A stretch of 64,000 nt of DNA from positions 61,757-125,756 of the forward strand of contig QXEO01001136.1 in NCBI GenBank assembly GCA_007115705.1. The letters are read 5' to 3'. The translations under genes were made by a program, and so were the position numbers. Of the stretch, positions 43,601-54,943 are shown one piece after another. Source of the DNA: Dactylis glomerata (lineage: Eukaryota > Streptophyta > Magnoliopsida > Poales > Poaceae). Position 1 is the stretch's first letter. Every line of letters starts with the position of its first letter. The notes under the pieces were generated by a model. It saw only the letters and a program-made list of their open reading frames with translations. It had not been told where the DNA came from and searched no databases.

Positions 43601-44666
43601 GGGGTATAAAAGGAACACACACACCTTAAAGGCATGCATTATTTGAATCTTTAACCATTGCCCTTATCGAACAATGATGTTGTTTTCCAGAACCCGAGGT
43701 CCCAGGTCACTCCAACTAATCCAACTGCACTACCTTGCAGTTTACAGGCAAGTTCACTCTTGCTCATATCTCTTGTTTATCTTTAGCAAATTACTTGCAA
43801 ATATATCGGTGGTATTATTATTATGATTGCATTTAAAAGCAAAGGTTCTGCTTTTCTCAACTTAACATGACTAGTGGTTAGCAACCATGGTGGTTGTTGA
43901 CCTAGGAGGGTGGGCAGTGGGACCATGGTAAGAGTATGGTGGAGGTCCCATTGTAACTGGAATGTTCACCTAGGATTAATAACCAATGTCGCGAGTGATT
44001 CTTGTGCCGTAAAATACGGTCAACCATAGGGTCTGGAATGGGACAGAAGAGTCAGCTGTATCTTTTCCCTCTTGCATATCAATGGACGCGCCGTTCCAGA
44101 GCAGTTGTCTCCCTGCGCGGAGACTCAGGATGGGTGAAATCCCCACAATGATTCCCTAGTTCTGGCGGTCTATGATGGATTGCGGCAACGACGGGGGTAG
44201 AGGCCGAGGCTGGTGTTACCACAGTGCATAACCAAATCGGTGGGGATTACTCTTTGTCAAGAAGGCAAGTATGCCGAGGTCGGCAACTACCAACGCGAAG
44301 ACCGGCGAGGGTAGCAAACCGAAGTTGGAGCCACAAAAGGGTGGGTATGCAAGGTCGCGGGAAGGAGCAGTGATTGGCTCGGATCAACGGTTGGGCCACA
44401 TACCAAGGAAGTATGGATGGGAAGTACACCCGGTCATGCAGCAAAGCGTTGATCTCCTATGGGTACAAGTGACCACCTCTGCAAAGTGTACAAAAAGTAT
44501 CAAGATACTCCCTGTTCTGGGAAGGAGCTACGAACACGGCAGGAAAGGAGCCCATCGAAGCTCTAATCAACCTGTGAAGACTGACGGACATAGTTCTTTG
44601 AATAAAATCAATCTTTGAAGAAATGATTATAAAAACTGCATTTGGCCTAAGACTTTCTAGTCTATG
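40610..44666. other. Body of the giant solo-LTR-like insertion, no supported gene
   Basis: The sequence includes ACCACC-rich stretches (41095-41300), a GC-rich block (42480-42980) and AT-rich sequence (43000-43600). The 197-codon frame at 42419-43012 is Arg/Gly-rich in a GC-rich block and has no recognisable domain; I do not call it. No tRNA or retroelement domain is seen. Confidence 0.5.
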
Positions 44667-45001
44667 TGACGAGGGTTAAACTCAACAAATATCCTAGATG
44701 AAGGACTTAGGATCGGGGAGATAGGGCGTCGGATGAACTCGAAGGTGAAATCAGTCAAACAAGGTGGCTATGAAAGTAAACGTGGGTGTAGAACCTGGCT
44801 TGCTTTCAATCTGTCCCACACCGTCCCCTCCTGGCCCCTATATATAGGTGGCTAGGTCTCAAGGATCGGGTGGGATCCGATACAGATTACAATATTGACA
44901 TACGACATGAACTCGTATTTCGACTAGTATTACAATTGGGCCTAGCTTAACAGGCCTCAGGGGTACTCAACTGACGGGCTATATTATCTATACCCTTGTC
45001 A
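44667..45001. mobile_element. 335-bp solo LTR
   Basis: The ends are TGACGAGGGT and ACCCTTGTCA (TG...CA, inverted), and CTATG is duplicated at 44662-44666 and 45002-45006. A TATA-like CCTATATATAGG lies in the middle (about 44848-44859). There is no internal domain, so it is a solo LTR of a small-LTR family. Orientation is uncertain because the TATA motif is palindromic. Confidence 0.75.
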
Positions 45002-45099
45002 CTATGGTCATAGCTAGTGCATCAAACACCTCTATGCTATGAAATGAACTTCTTGGGTAACGCTCGTTACTCACCCCACTCCCTTTTAACCCTTGCTTA

Positions 45100-45255
45100 G
45101 ACTCGGAGGGCCAGTTTGAAGCGATAGAAGGAACTCCGGAGGACTATGAGGAGGTGTACTACAAAGAACCGGATCTATCCGAAGGAGTTGAAGGCATCGA
45201 CTACACCATCTCCTATGGTACCGATGAAGGACTTGAGGAGGGAGCCAACAACTAA
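45100..45255 (+). other. Short acidic reading frame near the end of the giant LTR
   Basis: A frame of 51 codons to TAA, opening DSEGQFEAIEGTPEDYEE and ending GLEEGANN, is rich in E, D and Y. It has no ATG at its head. Composition is protein-like, but nothing shows it is translated. Confidence 0.3.
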
Positions 45256-47178
45256 TGTCGTAGGATAGAAGCTTTGGTCGCATCGAACACCTAGAATAAA
45301 GCGACTAGAGTTGGGCATCATGTTTAGTTTACTACTTTCGTTTGCAACTAAGGTTTGTAGTATTAAATTAGAACCATCTAGTGTTCCTCTTTGGACCGAG
45401 GAGGAACTAGAGTCCTTTGTAACATTATGGCTTGTAATATTCAGTGCTTGAATAAAGACCGCTATGTTTCTGTTGTACCACTTCGAGGGATGTAATATTT
45501 GTGAATTGGTACTTCACGAATGTTATGTCAACGACTTGTATACTACAACATGCAGTGGTATGCTGGGTCACCACAGAGATTTACTCTGGGCATCACAACA
45601 AAATACATAGACCGCCATCCAACTGCATCTATGACTAATAATCCACTCGCAGGGATACCGTCCGAACACCCCTCGAGTATTAAGTTACGAACAACAGATA
45701 ACTGCATTAAGCAAAGTGTGTAATGTAAACAAAACGAATGTCCTTGGACACAAGATTGTTGTTTTCTCCCTAGTGGCAACAACACATCTACAACCTTAGA
45801 GGTTTCTGTCACTCCCCCAGATTAAATAGAGGCATGAACCCAACTATCGAGCATAAATACCCCCTCTTGGAGTCACTAGTATCTGCTTGGCCAAGATAGC
45901 TACTAACAACGGAGAGCATGCAAGATCATAAACAACATAGAGATAACATAAGATAAAATTCAGAACATCAACTTAACATAACACCAATATTCATCGGATC
46001 CCAACAAACACAACATGTAGAATTACATAAAGATGATCTCGATCATGTAAGGCAGCTCATGAGATCTAAACATGAAGCACATGGTGGAGAATAAAACCAT
46101 CTAGCTACTGCTATGGACCCATAGTCCAAGGTAGACTACTCACTCATCGCACCGGAGGCAAGCATGGCGATGAAGAAGACCTCCGGTGGTGATTCCCCTC
46201 TCCGGCAGGGTGCCGGGAAGAGCTTCTGGACCCTCCCGATCTCAGGTTGATGACGGCGGCGGATCGCGATGTGTTTCTGGAAAATTGATCGGGTCATTAG
46301 GTTTTTCTCATCGGGGGATCTTTATAGGCGAAGGGGCGGCGTCAGGAGTGGACCAGGGTGCCCTCACCACAGGTGGGCGCGGCCAGGGGCTGGGTCGTGC
46401 CCCTGGTGGTGAGGCTGGCCCCTGGCCCCTCTCCGTCTCCTCTTTGGTCTTCTGGAAGCTTCGGTAAATATTAGGAGGTTCGGCTTTTGTTTCGTCCAAT
46501 TCCGAGAATATTTCCTATGTAACTTTTCTGAAACACAAAAACAGCAGAAAACAGGGAACTGGCACTGTGGCATCTTGTTAATAGGTTAGTTCCAGATTAT
46601 GCATAAAAACGCCATGAAGTGTAACAAAACACAAAGCAAATGGTGTAAGAACAAGCATGGAGCATCAAAAATTATAGATACGTTTGAGACGTATCACCCG
46701 CGCATGGCCTGGTTGGAGCTCCTCGTGCATGGCTTTGTCAGAGCTCGATCCACGCGACCCTGGAGGAGATCCCAATGCCCGCCCCGTGCATGGCCTGGCA
46801 AAGCTCCCTGTGCTCGCCCCGCGCATGGTCTCGCCAGAACTAGAGCTCCATGCGCCCGCCTTGGCCGGAGGTCATCGCACCGGTCCCTGGCGGAGCTCTC
46901 CCGTCCTACCGGAGCTTGTGGCCGAGCTCCCCCGCCGACAGATTTGTCCTCCTTGGACGGCGGCGACGCGTCCCCTCGAGCACATCGATGGAGTTCCACC
47001 GGAGAAGAAGACGGCACGACGGCAGAGCACGATGGCCAGCTGCAGACATCATCGATTGTGGGCTCCTAGTTATATAGGGGCACGATGAGGTGTACCAGTG
47101 AGGAAAAATAAAAAAGAAATATAAAAATATAAAATAGAATACATGCCCCACATAGTCCACGCCTAGTCAGTCACCTGC

Positions 47179-47364
47179 TTGCCACGTAGGACTGACATGT
47201 GTGCCCAACTAATCAGAAAACGTGTTAACCTCACTAAACTGAACAATCGGTGCTTTCTGTCACGAAAAGACCTGAATAGTGGTAGTCATGTGACAAAACG
47301 AACCGTTATGATAGTTTTCTGACATAATTGTCGCAATTGTGATAGTTTTTTTTGTCATTTTGTC
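47179..47364 (-). repeat. Mutator-like terminal inverted repeat, right
   Basis: Reverse-complement partner of 24817-24986, followed outward by the 9-bp duplication GCTCCAAAC. Confidence 0.8.
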
Positions 47365-47373
47365 GCTCCAAAC

Positions 47374-47829
47374 CTTATCCTCTTCATTTCTGCCTCTCTC
47401 ATTTTCCCACCGCTCCCGCCCGTGAGCCCGGCGTTGGCACTGACTTGTCCCAGCGTGATGCACGTGAATTGCGGCCCGGTGGCGGCACTGACTTGTCCTG
47501 GCGGCAGCCTCCTCTCCGCCAGCAGGCATGGAGCCTCTTCTCCCCCAGCAGCCGGCGGAGCTCTTGGCGGCCTCCCTCCAGGCGGGGACGCAGGCAAGCC
47601 CGGCGACCCGGAGGCTGTGGGTGAAGCTCGATGCCTGGGTGGAGCCACTAGCGACCTCCCTCCAAGCGGGGCGATGTGTTTTGGCACGAGGACCTCCCGC
47701 CGCCAGCTGCTCGCCAATTTACGGGCAAAAAGCTAGGGCCTCTGTGTTGGTGTGCGGGGGAAGGAAGGGGACCGGGGCAGGCGCCGTCTAGATCCTCCTC
47801 ATATTCCCGCGAGGCAGTGCAGCGAGCGC
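47374..47829. other. Unassigned GC-rich sequence between the Mutator-like element and ATH-C
   Basis: After removal of insertions this joins 24807 on the left and 62910 on the right. It has a pyrimidine-rich start (CTTCATTTCTGCCTCTCTC) and GC-rich frames on both strands (87 codons plus, 120 minus), none recognised. It may be promoter or first-exon sequence of a broken gene. Confidence 0.35.
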
Positions 47830-49471
47830 TGATACGTCTCAAACGTATCTATAATTTTTGATTGTCCATGCTTATTCTTACACCATTTGCTTTGAGTTTT
47901 GTTACACTTCGTGGCGTTTTTATGCATTTTCCGGAACTAACCTATTAACAAGATGCCACAGTGCGAGTTCCCTGTTTTCTGCTATTTTTGTGTTTCAGAA
48001 AAGTTATACAGGAAATATTCTCAGAATTGGACGAAACAAAAGCCGAACCTCCTATTTTTACCAAAGCTTCGCGAAGACCGAAGATGAGACGGAGGGGGGC
48101 CAGGGGCCAGTCTCACCACCAGGGGGCGCGGCCCAGCCCCTGGCCGCGCCCACCTGTGGTGAGACCACCTGGTCCCACTTCTGACGCTGCCTCTTCGCCT
48201 ATAAAGTCCCCTCGACGGGAAAAACCTAAGGGACGGATCGCTTTTCCTCGAAACATACTGCAAGCCACCACCGTCATCAAAATGAGATCGGGAGGATCCA
48301 GGAGCTCTTCCTGGCACCCTGCCGGAGAGGGGAATCCTTGCCGGAGGCCTTCTCCACCACCATGGTCGCCTCCGGAGTGATGTGTGAGTAGTCTACCTTG
48401 CACTATGGGTCCATAGCAGTAGCTAGATGGTTGTCTTCTCCACCATATGCTTCATGTTTAGATCTTGTGAGCTGCCCTACATGATCAAGATCGTCTTTAT
48501 GTAATCATACATGTTGTGTTTGTTGGGATCCGATGAGTATTGGTACTATGTCAAGTTGATGTGCTGAATTATATTTTATGTTATCTCTATGTTGTTTATG
48601 ATCTTGCATGCTTTCCGTTGCTAGTAGCTATCTTGGCCGAGTAGATGCTAGTAACTCCAAGAGGGAGTATTTACGCTCGATAGTTGGGTTCATGCCTCTA
48701 TTTAATCTGGGGGAGCGACAGAAACCTCTAAGGTTGTAGATGTGCTATTGCCACTAGGGAGAAAACAACATTCTTGTGTCCAAGGACATTTGCTTTGTTT
48801 ACATTATGCACTTTGCTTAATGTAATTATCTGTTGTTCGCAACTTAATACTCAAGGGGTCCTTGGATGATTCCCCGCGAGTGGATTATTAGTCATAGATG
48901 CAGTTGGATGGCGGTCTATGTATTTTATCGTAATGCCCAGAGTGAACCTCATAGTGATCCTCCTGATGTATGTACGTTATCTTTACTCTATCAATTGCCC
49001 AACTGTAATTTGTTTACCCAGCATGTTATTATTTTTCTTATGGAGAGAGGCCACTAGTGAACTGTGGACCCCGGTCCAATTTCCTTTACATTATTACACC
49101 GTTTACTTTACTTGCACTGTTTACTTTTACTTACATACTATTATCCTTTTACCACTCGATACGCTCAATCCTTTGTTTACAGCAAACTGGTGAGATTGAT
49201 AACCTCATCGTAAGTTGGGAGCAAAGTACTTGTTTGTGTTGTGTGCAGGTTTCACGTTGCTACTGGGTGAAGACACACAAACAATATTCCTGGCGCCATT
49301 GTCCGGAGTGTCACAAAGCTAGCAAGCATCACCTTCTTAAGTTTGGTTCTTTCTCCTACTGGTTCGATAAACCTTGGTTTCACAACTGAGGGAAGACTTG
49401 CTGCTGTGCTCATCACACCTTCTCTTGGGGTTCCCAACTGGTCGGTCATCTACATCAAAACTGCACCATCA
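47830..49471 (+). repeat. ATH-C 5' LTR (1642 bp)
   Basis: Opens TGATACGTCTCAAACG, ends TGCACCATCA, with TATAAAG near 48200 as a likely TATA box. Confidence 0.92.
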
Positions 49472-49481
49472 ATAAGTTTTC

Positions 49482-49499
49482 TGGCGCCGTTGCTAGGGA
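49482..49499 (+). other. ATH-C primer-binding site, Asp-tRNA type
   Basis: TGGCGCCGTTGCTAGGGA, two changes from the ATH-A site. Confidence 0.85.
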
Positions 49500-49826
49500 G
49501 GAAGAAGACTTCTGCAAGGGGAGTCTTGCACGCACAATATTTACTTTGCTTTTTGTTTGCTTTATTTTACTTTTGCTTGCATATTTTTATCAAAAATAGA
49601 AAAAATAGTTTCCTTTATAGTTGCTTTTATTTACTTGCTTTTACTTTTGCTAGAATGAGTACTACTGAAAACACCAAGTTGTGTGACTTTACTAGCACCA
49701 AAAACAATGATTTTATCTGCACTGCTATTGCGCCACCTGCTCCGGAGGCAAATTTTTATGAGATCAAACCTGCTTTGTTGTATCTTTTTATGAAAGAGCA
49801 GTTTTCTGGTGCCAGTTCTGATGATG

Positions 49827-51368
49827 TGATACGTCTCCAACGTATCTATAATTTTTGATGCTCTATGCTTGTTTTTACACCATTTACCCGATGTTTCGTT
49901 ACACTTCGTGCCACTTTTATGCATTTTCCGGAACTAACCTATTAACAAGATGCCACAGTGCCAGTTCCCTGTTTTCTGCTGTTTTTGTGTTTCAGAGTGA
50001 TACACAAGAAATATTCTCAAAATTGGACGAAACAAAAGCCAGAAGTCTTATTTTTCCCGGGAGCATCCAGAAATCCGAAGAGAGGAAGGAGAGGGGCCAC
50101 AGGCCTCCCTCACACAGGGCTGGTGCGGCCCAGGCCCTGGCCGCGCCGCCCCTGTGTGAGGAGGCCCTGGCAGCCCTCTGACATCGCCCCTTCGCCTATA
50201 TAAAGCCTCGGGACGGAAAACCCTAAAGGATTCGGCAATTTTCCAGAAACATTTCCGTAGCTCCGCCGCCGCCGTCGACGAATTTCGGGGGACAGAAGTC
50301 TCTGTTCCGGCACCCTGCCGGGACAGGGAAGTGCCCCCGGAGCCATCTCCATCGGTCTCCATCGCCGTCTCCGCCGTCTCCATCGACCTCACCGCCATCT
50401 CCATCAACCTTGCTGTCTCCTATGATGAGGAGGGAGTAGTTCATCCCCGGGGCTAAGGGCTCTACCGGTAGCTATGTGGTTCACCTCTCTCTCCCATGAT
50501 GTGATCTTTATGTGATCGTGAGCTTTGTATCATGTTGAACAAGTAGATGTTATTATTCAGATATTATGTGTACTCTAGTGGTGATTGTTAAAGTAATCTA
50601 TTCCTCCTGCCTTGGTGTAACGGTGACAATGCGTGCATCATGGTGGTACTTGGTTTAGGCTATGATTGTGATCTCTTGTGGATTATGAGAATAATTATTG
50701 CTATGATAGTTTGAGTGATCTATTCCTCCTTTCATGGTGTAATGGTGACAGTGTGTGCACCGTGTTAGTACTTGGTCTAAGTTGCAATGATTTCTATCTT
50801 GAGTTGTGATCTGATTTGGATGTCTCTATGAGTGGTGTTTGTCAAGTACTTGATCAACTTTAAGGGGTGCTTCTGTAGCCACTACACAATGATTAGTGTT
50901 ATTCAATAGGAGAGCAATTCAGAGTACCATAGTGGAGAGAAGTTATATATTTGTTCATTCATGTTATATTGTTGGGAGTGTGTCCACTAGTGAAAGTATG
51001 ATCCCTAGGCCTTGTTTCCAAGCTTTGCACACCGTTTACTTGCTATTTTGTTACTTGTTTGCTCGCAGCGATTTTTATTCCATATTGCAGTTACTACTTA
51101 TAATCATCTATACTACTTGTATTTCACTATCTCTTCGCCGAACTAGTGCACCTATACATCTGACAAGTGTATTGGGTGTGTTGGGGACACAAGAGACTTT
51201 CTGTATCGTAATTGCAGGGTTGCTTGAGAGGGATAGCTTTGACCTCTAACCTCCCTGAGTTCGATAAACCTTGGGTGATCCACTTAAGGGAAACTTGCTG
51301 CTGTTCTACAAACCTCTGCACTTGGAGGCCCAACAAGTGTCTACAAGAATAGAAGTGCGTAGACATCA
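49827..51368 (+). repeat. ATH-D 5' LTR (1542 bp)
   Basis: Opens TGATACGTCTCCAACG and ends GCGTAGACATCA. TATA box TATATAAA at 50197-50204. Confidence 0.95.
50197..50204 (+). promoter_or_regulatory. TATA box of the ATH-D LTR
   Basis: TATATAAA follows a GC-rich U3 and sits upstream of a CCG-rich leader. The 3' LTR copy is 55314-55321. Confidence 0.6.
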
Positions 51369-51378
51369 AGCTCTTTTC

Positions 51379-51396
51379 TGGCGCCGTTGCTGGGGA
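51379..51396 (+). other. ATH-D primer-binding site, Asp-tRNA type
   Basis: TGGCGCCGTTGCTGGGGA, 10 bp inside the LTR. Confidence 0.88.
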
Positions 51397-51508
51397 GGTA
51401 AGGTAAAAGGTACTCGCATCCTCCTGTGTGAGTGCTCGAAGTTATTTCCTTTAGATTCTGCAATTACATCTTTTTGTTTCTTGTTTTTATTTTCACTAGT
51501 TAGGCTTA

Positions 51509-52357
51509 ATGGAAAATAAAGAGTTCTTTAGTCTTTTTCCTGAGTTTAGATATGAAGTGTTTGAAGAGAAAATTGAAAAACCTTTGGAGCTTAATTTGCA
51601 TGCTAATAGTGTTGTTAGTATGAATGCTTTGAACACCGTTGTTGATAATGCTATAGAAAAGTCTAAGCTTGGGGAAGCTGGTTTTGTTAAGCATGATATT
51701 TTTAGTTCCCCAGCTTTAGTGGAGAAAGTTTGCTCTGATGATATTTTATCTCCCATATGTGATGTTCCTTCTTATGATGATATGTTTGAAGAATATGCTT
51801 TGCGAAATAGCTGTTCTCTAGCTTGTGATGATACTAAACCTCTAGTTTATGATGGCTATGATGATGAGTATAATATTTTCAGTTCACCTACTATTGAGGA
51901 TAAAATTAGTTATGATTACAATATGCCTCCTATTTATGATGATTATGGTGATGAGAATAATTATTCTGTTGAATCTGCTCCTACTACTATTGTTCCTGTG
52001 GTGAGTATTAATTCTTTTATGCATGTGGCTCATGATAGGGATGCTTTATGTGATAGTTATATTGTTAGTTCTATTCATGATGCTACTGAAAGTTATTATG
52101 AGAGAGGGAAACATGGTTTGATGGATCTCAACAATATTAAGTTTCCCCTCTTTATGTTGCAAATCTTGAAGTGGCACTTGTTTTATCTATCCATGCTTGC
52201 TACTATGTGCCTCGTTGATTTATTTTCTTACAAGATTCCTATGCATAGGAAGTGGTTCAGATATAAATGTCTTTCACATTTGCTTTTTGATGCTCTCTAT
52301 TGCTTTAAGTTCCTATATGGCGTCTTTGCTTCAAGCTCTTATATGGCGCCTACATGA
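51509..52357 (+). CDS. ATH-D orphan ORF, 282 aa, acidic N-half and hydrophobic C-end
   Basis: It sits where gag-protease lies in the sister elements but has no similarity to it. Residues 1-160 are acidic, with an internal repeat: DIFSSPALVEKV...SYDD (63-91) and NIFSSPTIEDKI...YDD (122-145). Residues 212-240 are strongly hydrophobic (FPLFMLQILKW onward), and 258-275 form a second, weaker hydrophobic stretch, so it may be a membrane protein. No protease, gag, zinc-finger or polymerase motif is seen. The stop is 18 bp before the shared structured block. The frame is intact in a copy with 1.2% LTR divergence. I recall similar hypothetical proteins among wheat predictions but cannot name a function. 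Confidence 0.7.
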   Translation: MENKEFFSLFPEFRYEVFEEKIEKPLELNLHANSVVSMNALNTVVDNAIEKSKLGEAGFVKHDIFSSPALVEKVCSDDILSPICDVPSYDDMFEEYALRNSCSLACDDTKPLVYDGYDDEYNIFSSPTIEDKISYDYNMPPIYDDYGDENNYSVESAPTTIVPVVSINSFMHVAHDRDALCDSYIVSSIHDATESYYERGKHGLMDLNNIKFPLFMLQILKWHLFYLSMLATMCLVDLFSYKIPMHRKWFRYKCLSHLLFDALYCFKFLYGVFASSSYMAPT

Positions 52358-54943
52358 GCATCTTTGAAATTACTGCGCCTAGCTCAAAGGCGTTAAAGAA
52401 AAGCACTCTTGGGAGATAACCCATTGTTTTATTTCCAGTACTTTTTCTTTTATTTGAGTCTTGGAAGTCATTACTACTGTAATGACCTCTCCTTATCCTT
52501 TTTATTTTGTTTTTGTGCCAAGAGAAGCCTCTAATTTGAGTGAGGTAAGATTTGGGGATGTTGCTGTCCTGAAACAGTTTTCGGTGCTGCACCGTAAAAA
52601 TTCGTGAAAATTCTCTGTATATCTTTTGGACCTGCGATTTCTTGTACATATGACCCAGGTTATATCCAAACTTTCGTTAGTTGAACACTTTTTGATTTGA
52701 GCAACAGAAAACCCTCTAAAAATTCGACCTTTGTCAGCTGTTCTGTTTGGACAGATTTCTGCCAATATTTGTGTTTGCCGCTTTATCGCTTTATTTTTGA
52801 GTTCTTTTGATCACGGAACTTTTGGGGAAGTTGCTACAGTATTATATACTTTATATGTGGTGGTTTTAGGTTGAAACCTGAAGCAAAAAGGGTTGATTCT
52901 ATGTTATGCTTACACTAATGTTGCTAATAGATTTGTGTTTAGTTTTGTATGAAGGAAGTTTTCAAGTGTAGGGATTGGAGAATGATGAGATGAGTTGAAG
53001 AATGGACAAAAGCTCAAGCTTGGGGATGCCCATGCATCACCCCAAGAAATATCCAAGAAGTACAAGCGTCAAAGCTTGGGGATGCCCCGAGGCACCCCTT
53101 CTTCATCGGCAAAAATCAGGTCACCTTTCAAGACACTATATTTTTATTACTTCATGCACTATGCGTTTTTCTTGGAGCGTCAGTTGTTTTTGTTTTCAGT
53201 ATTAGTTTAGTTTTGTTTTCTGCAATAAATGGTTAGATCACATCATGTTTCTTTTGGAGGAGATGAACTCGCTTTTCATTGCCAAGAACACTCTAGTTTT
53301 CACTCTTATCCAAAACCGAGTGTTCTTCTTTTTCTGCTACTGCTTTTGGTTTTCGTTTTCACCTTGATTTGCGTTCAGATCTTCTTATATCTACTTATCA
53401 AGGTGTATTTTTTGCCTCTGATCTTTATTGGTTTTCTTCAAAAGAGGTGTTTATAAAAATTTCAAATGGTGTTGGAAAAGAGAAAAAGTTTCATGCAAAA
53501 AAGTGGTACAAGAAGGAGCTTGTGTAGACTGCGGCTTAGGTTTTTTCATGTCATGCTTGATGTGTTTTTGATAGTATGGTTAGTGGTTTTGCTGTAGCAT
53601 GACTTGTCTCAAATAATTGAGATTGCTTAATGAGCCTTTGAAAAAAATCATGCGTTGTTTTTATTGTTTGGAAGCATTATTTTGGTTTTCTCCTTGATGC
53701 TTTATTTGGGTTGACTTGGCGCATGCTCACACATGTTAGACTCTTACAAAGTCGCCAATAGCCTCTATGATCATTTAGTTTTTGACTTTTGATGCCATCT
53801 TATGCTTCTTTTAATGTTGCTTTGTCGCTTTGCATGATTATGGCCGTTATTGCTCTCGTAGTTGGTCGCTCCCAGTCTTTTGCTAGCCCTCATTTTGTAC
53901 TGAGTATGAGCTCTACTCGTGCATCCAACTCCTAAAAACCAAGTTTGCCATTGTGTCCACTATAAATTCCTATGCATGGTATTTGTAAGCCATTCCAAAG
54001 TAAATTTTCATGTGCTACCTTTGAAAAAACCTTCAAAATACTTCTCGTTTTGTGACACTGTTTTCAGCTCATGGGGACGTAGTGGTCGGATTTGCTATCT
54101 TCCATATTGCTTATTACAAAAAGAAAAAAAAAAGAGAAAAAAAGAAAGAAAAAAAGGCACTCCTCCAAAGAACGTGAATGTTGGTAGGCACCCGATGGAA
54201 TCGGTTAGCCATGGTATGTGAAAGGAAAAAGGTGGGGAGGAGTGCCAAGCTTTATAAAAGAGCACAAAAGTGCCAATCTCTCTCTCAAAAACTTGCTTCA
54301 TTTTTGTATGGAAGATAGTAAGAACCCCATTGCCAGTCGTTGACAAAGACAACCACCTCTCAAAATCAAGTTTTTTCTCTCTGTTTTACAAATGAAAAGC
54401 TCTAGCACATGTGCAATCACTGCTTCCCTCTGCAAAAGGCCTTTCTTTTACTTTTATGTTGAGTCACCACCTTCTTTCTTTATGCACCATTAAGAGAGCA
54501 TAGTTGTCATTCTTAGTGTGACATGCATTGTCCCAAAGTTCATTGATTGATTCATATTGTTGGTTTCACTTGTTCTTAAATTATTTGTATCTAGTCGCCC
54601 TCTTAAACTTGAAGGTGTCCTATGCATTTATGTTTTGCTCTCTTTGAAGGACAAGCTGAAAACCATTTGTATGTTTTTCCTTATGATTTGAACACACGTT
54701 TGACTTTCATTGTTTCATTTTCATGATCTTTTGTTTGTGTTCATTTGCATGTTTACAACATGGTTGCTAAGTTCTTATTGTCATGATTATATCTTCATGC
54801 CCATGTTTTAAGTTCTTATGATCCCAGCTCACCAATGCTTACATATATGATCAAGATTGTGTAGGTGCATGTCACCTCAAAAATTATTTCTTTTGTTGTC
54901 ACTTACCTACTCGAGGACGAGCAGGAGTTAAGCTTGGGGATGC
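52358..54943 (+). other. ATH-D non-coding 3' region with PPT-like hairpins and PPT
   Basis: Collinear with 19770-22350 of ATH-A. PPT-like motifs at 53016-53030 and 53072-53086; PPT at 54930-54943 directly before the 3' LTR. No conserved ORF. Confidence 0.7.
52375..52486 (+). ncRNA. Conserved structured RNA block after the ORF (ATH-D copy)
   Basis: Same order of stems as in ATH-A, with GTCATTAC-TACT-GTAATGAC at 52467-52486. It is retained although the ORF upstream is unrelated. Confidence 0.5.

Larger units (their letters stand above)
37544..45575. mobile_element. Giant solo-LTR-like insertion in the ATH-B LTR (5.3 kb net)
   Basis: GAGAT is duplicated on both sides. The ends are TGTAACATCCCAGCATG and, on the other strand, TGTGGTGACCCAGCATAC, so the element is TG...CA with a short imperfect inverted repeat. 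No second copy of either end, PBS, PPT or retroelement ORF is seen inside. After removing the Helitron and a 335-bp insertion about 4.9 kb remain. That fits a solo LTR of a large LARD-type element (the length recalls barley Sukkula, from memory only). An alternative is an unclassified DNA element with 5-bp duplication. Confidence 0.65.
25373..46696 (-). mobile_element. ATH-B: non-autonomous Athila-like Gypsy element, older, heavily invaded
   Basis: Target duplication CCCGC lies at 25368-25372 and 46697-46701. On the minus strand the 5' LTR is 37027-46696 (interrupted at 37544-45580), then PBS 36999-37014, gag-protease to 34772, the non-coding 3' region (interrupted by COP-2), the PPT (26967-26980) and the 3' LTR 25373-26965. 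No polymerase genes. LTR divergence is clearly higher than in ATH-A (several percent plus indels by eye), consistent with hosting a Copia element whose own LTRs differ by 5%. Confidence 0.92.
37027..46696 (-). repeat. ATH-B 5' LTR, split into 37027-37543 and 45581-46696
   Basis: The halves join at GAGAT, duplicated at 37539-37543 and 45576-45580 around the 8 kb insertion. Together they align end to end with 25373-26965. Confidence 0.9.
24817..47364. mobile_element. Short Mutator-like element (about 1.2 kb net) split by ATH-B
   Basis: A perfect 9-bp direct repeat GCTCCAAAC flanks it (24808-24816 and 47365-47373), the diagnostic Mutator target duplication. The terminal inverted repeats are about 170-186 bp: 24817-24986 opens GAGAAAATGACAAAAAACTACC, and the reverse complement of 47179-47364 opens GACAAAATGACAAAAAAAACT, with extended similarity down to ACATGTCAGTC. 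Net length without ATH-B is about 1.2 kb. The interior (25060-25372 and 46702-47090) is GC-rich and has no MURA transposase, so the element is non-autonomous and may hold a captured gene piece. Confidence 0.85.
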
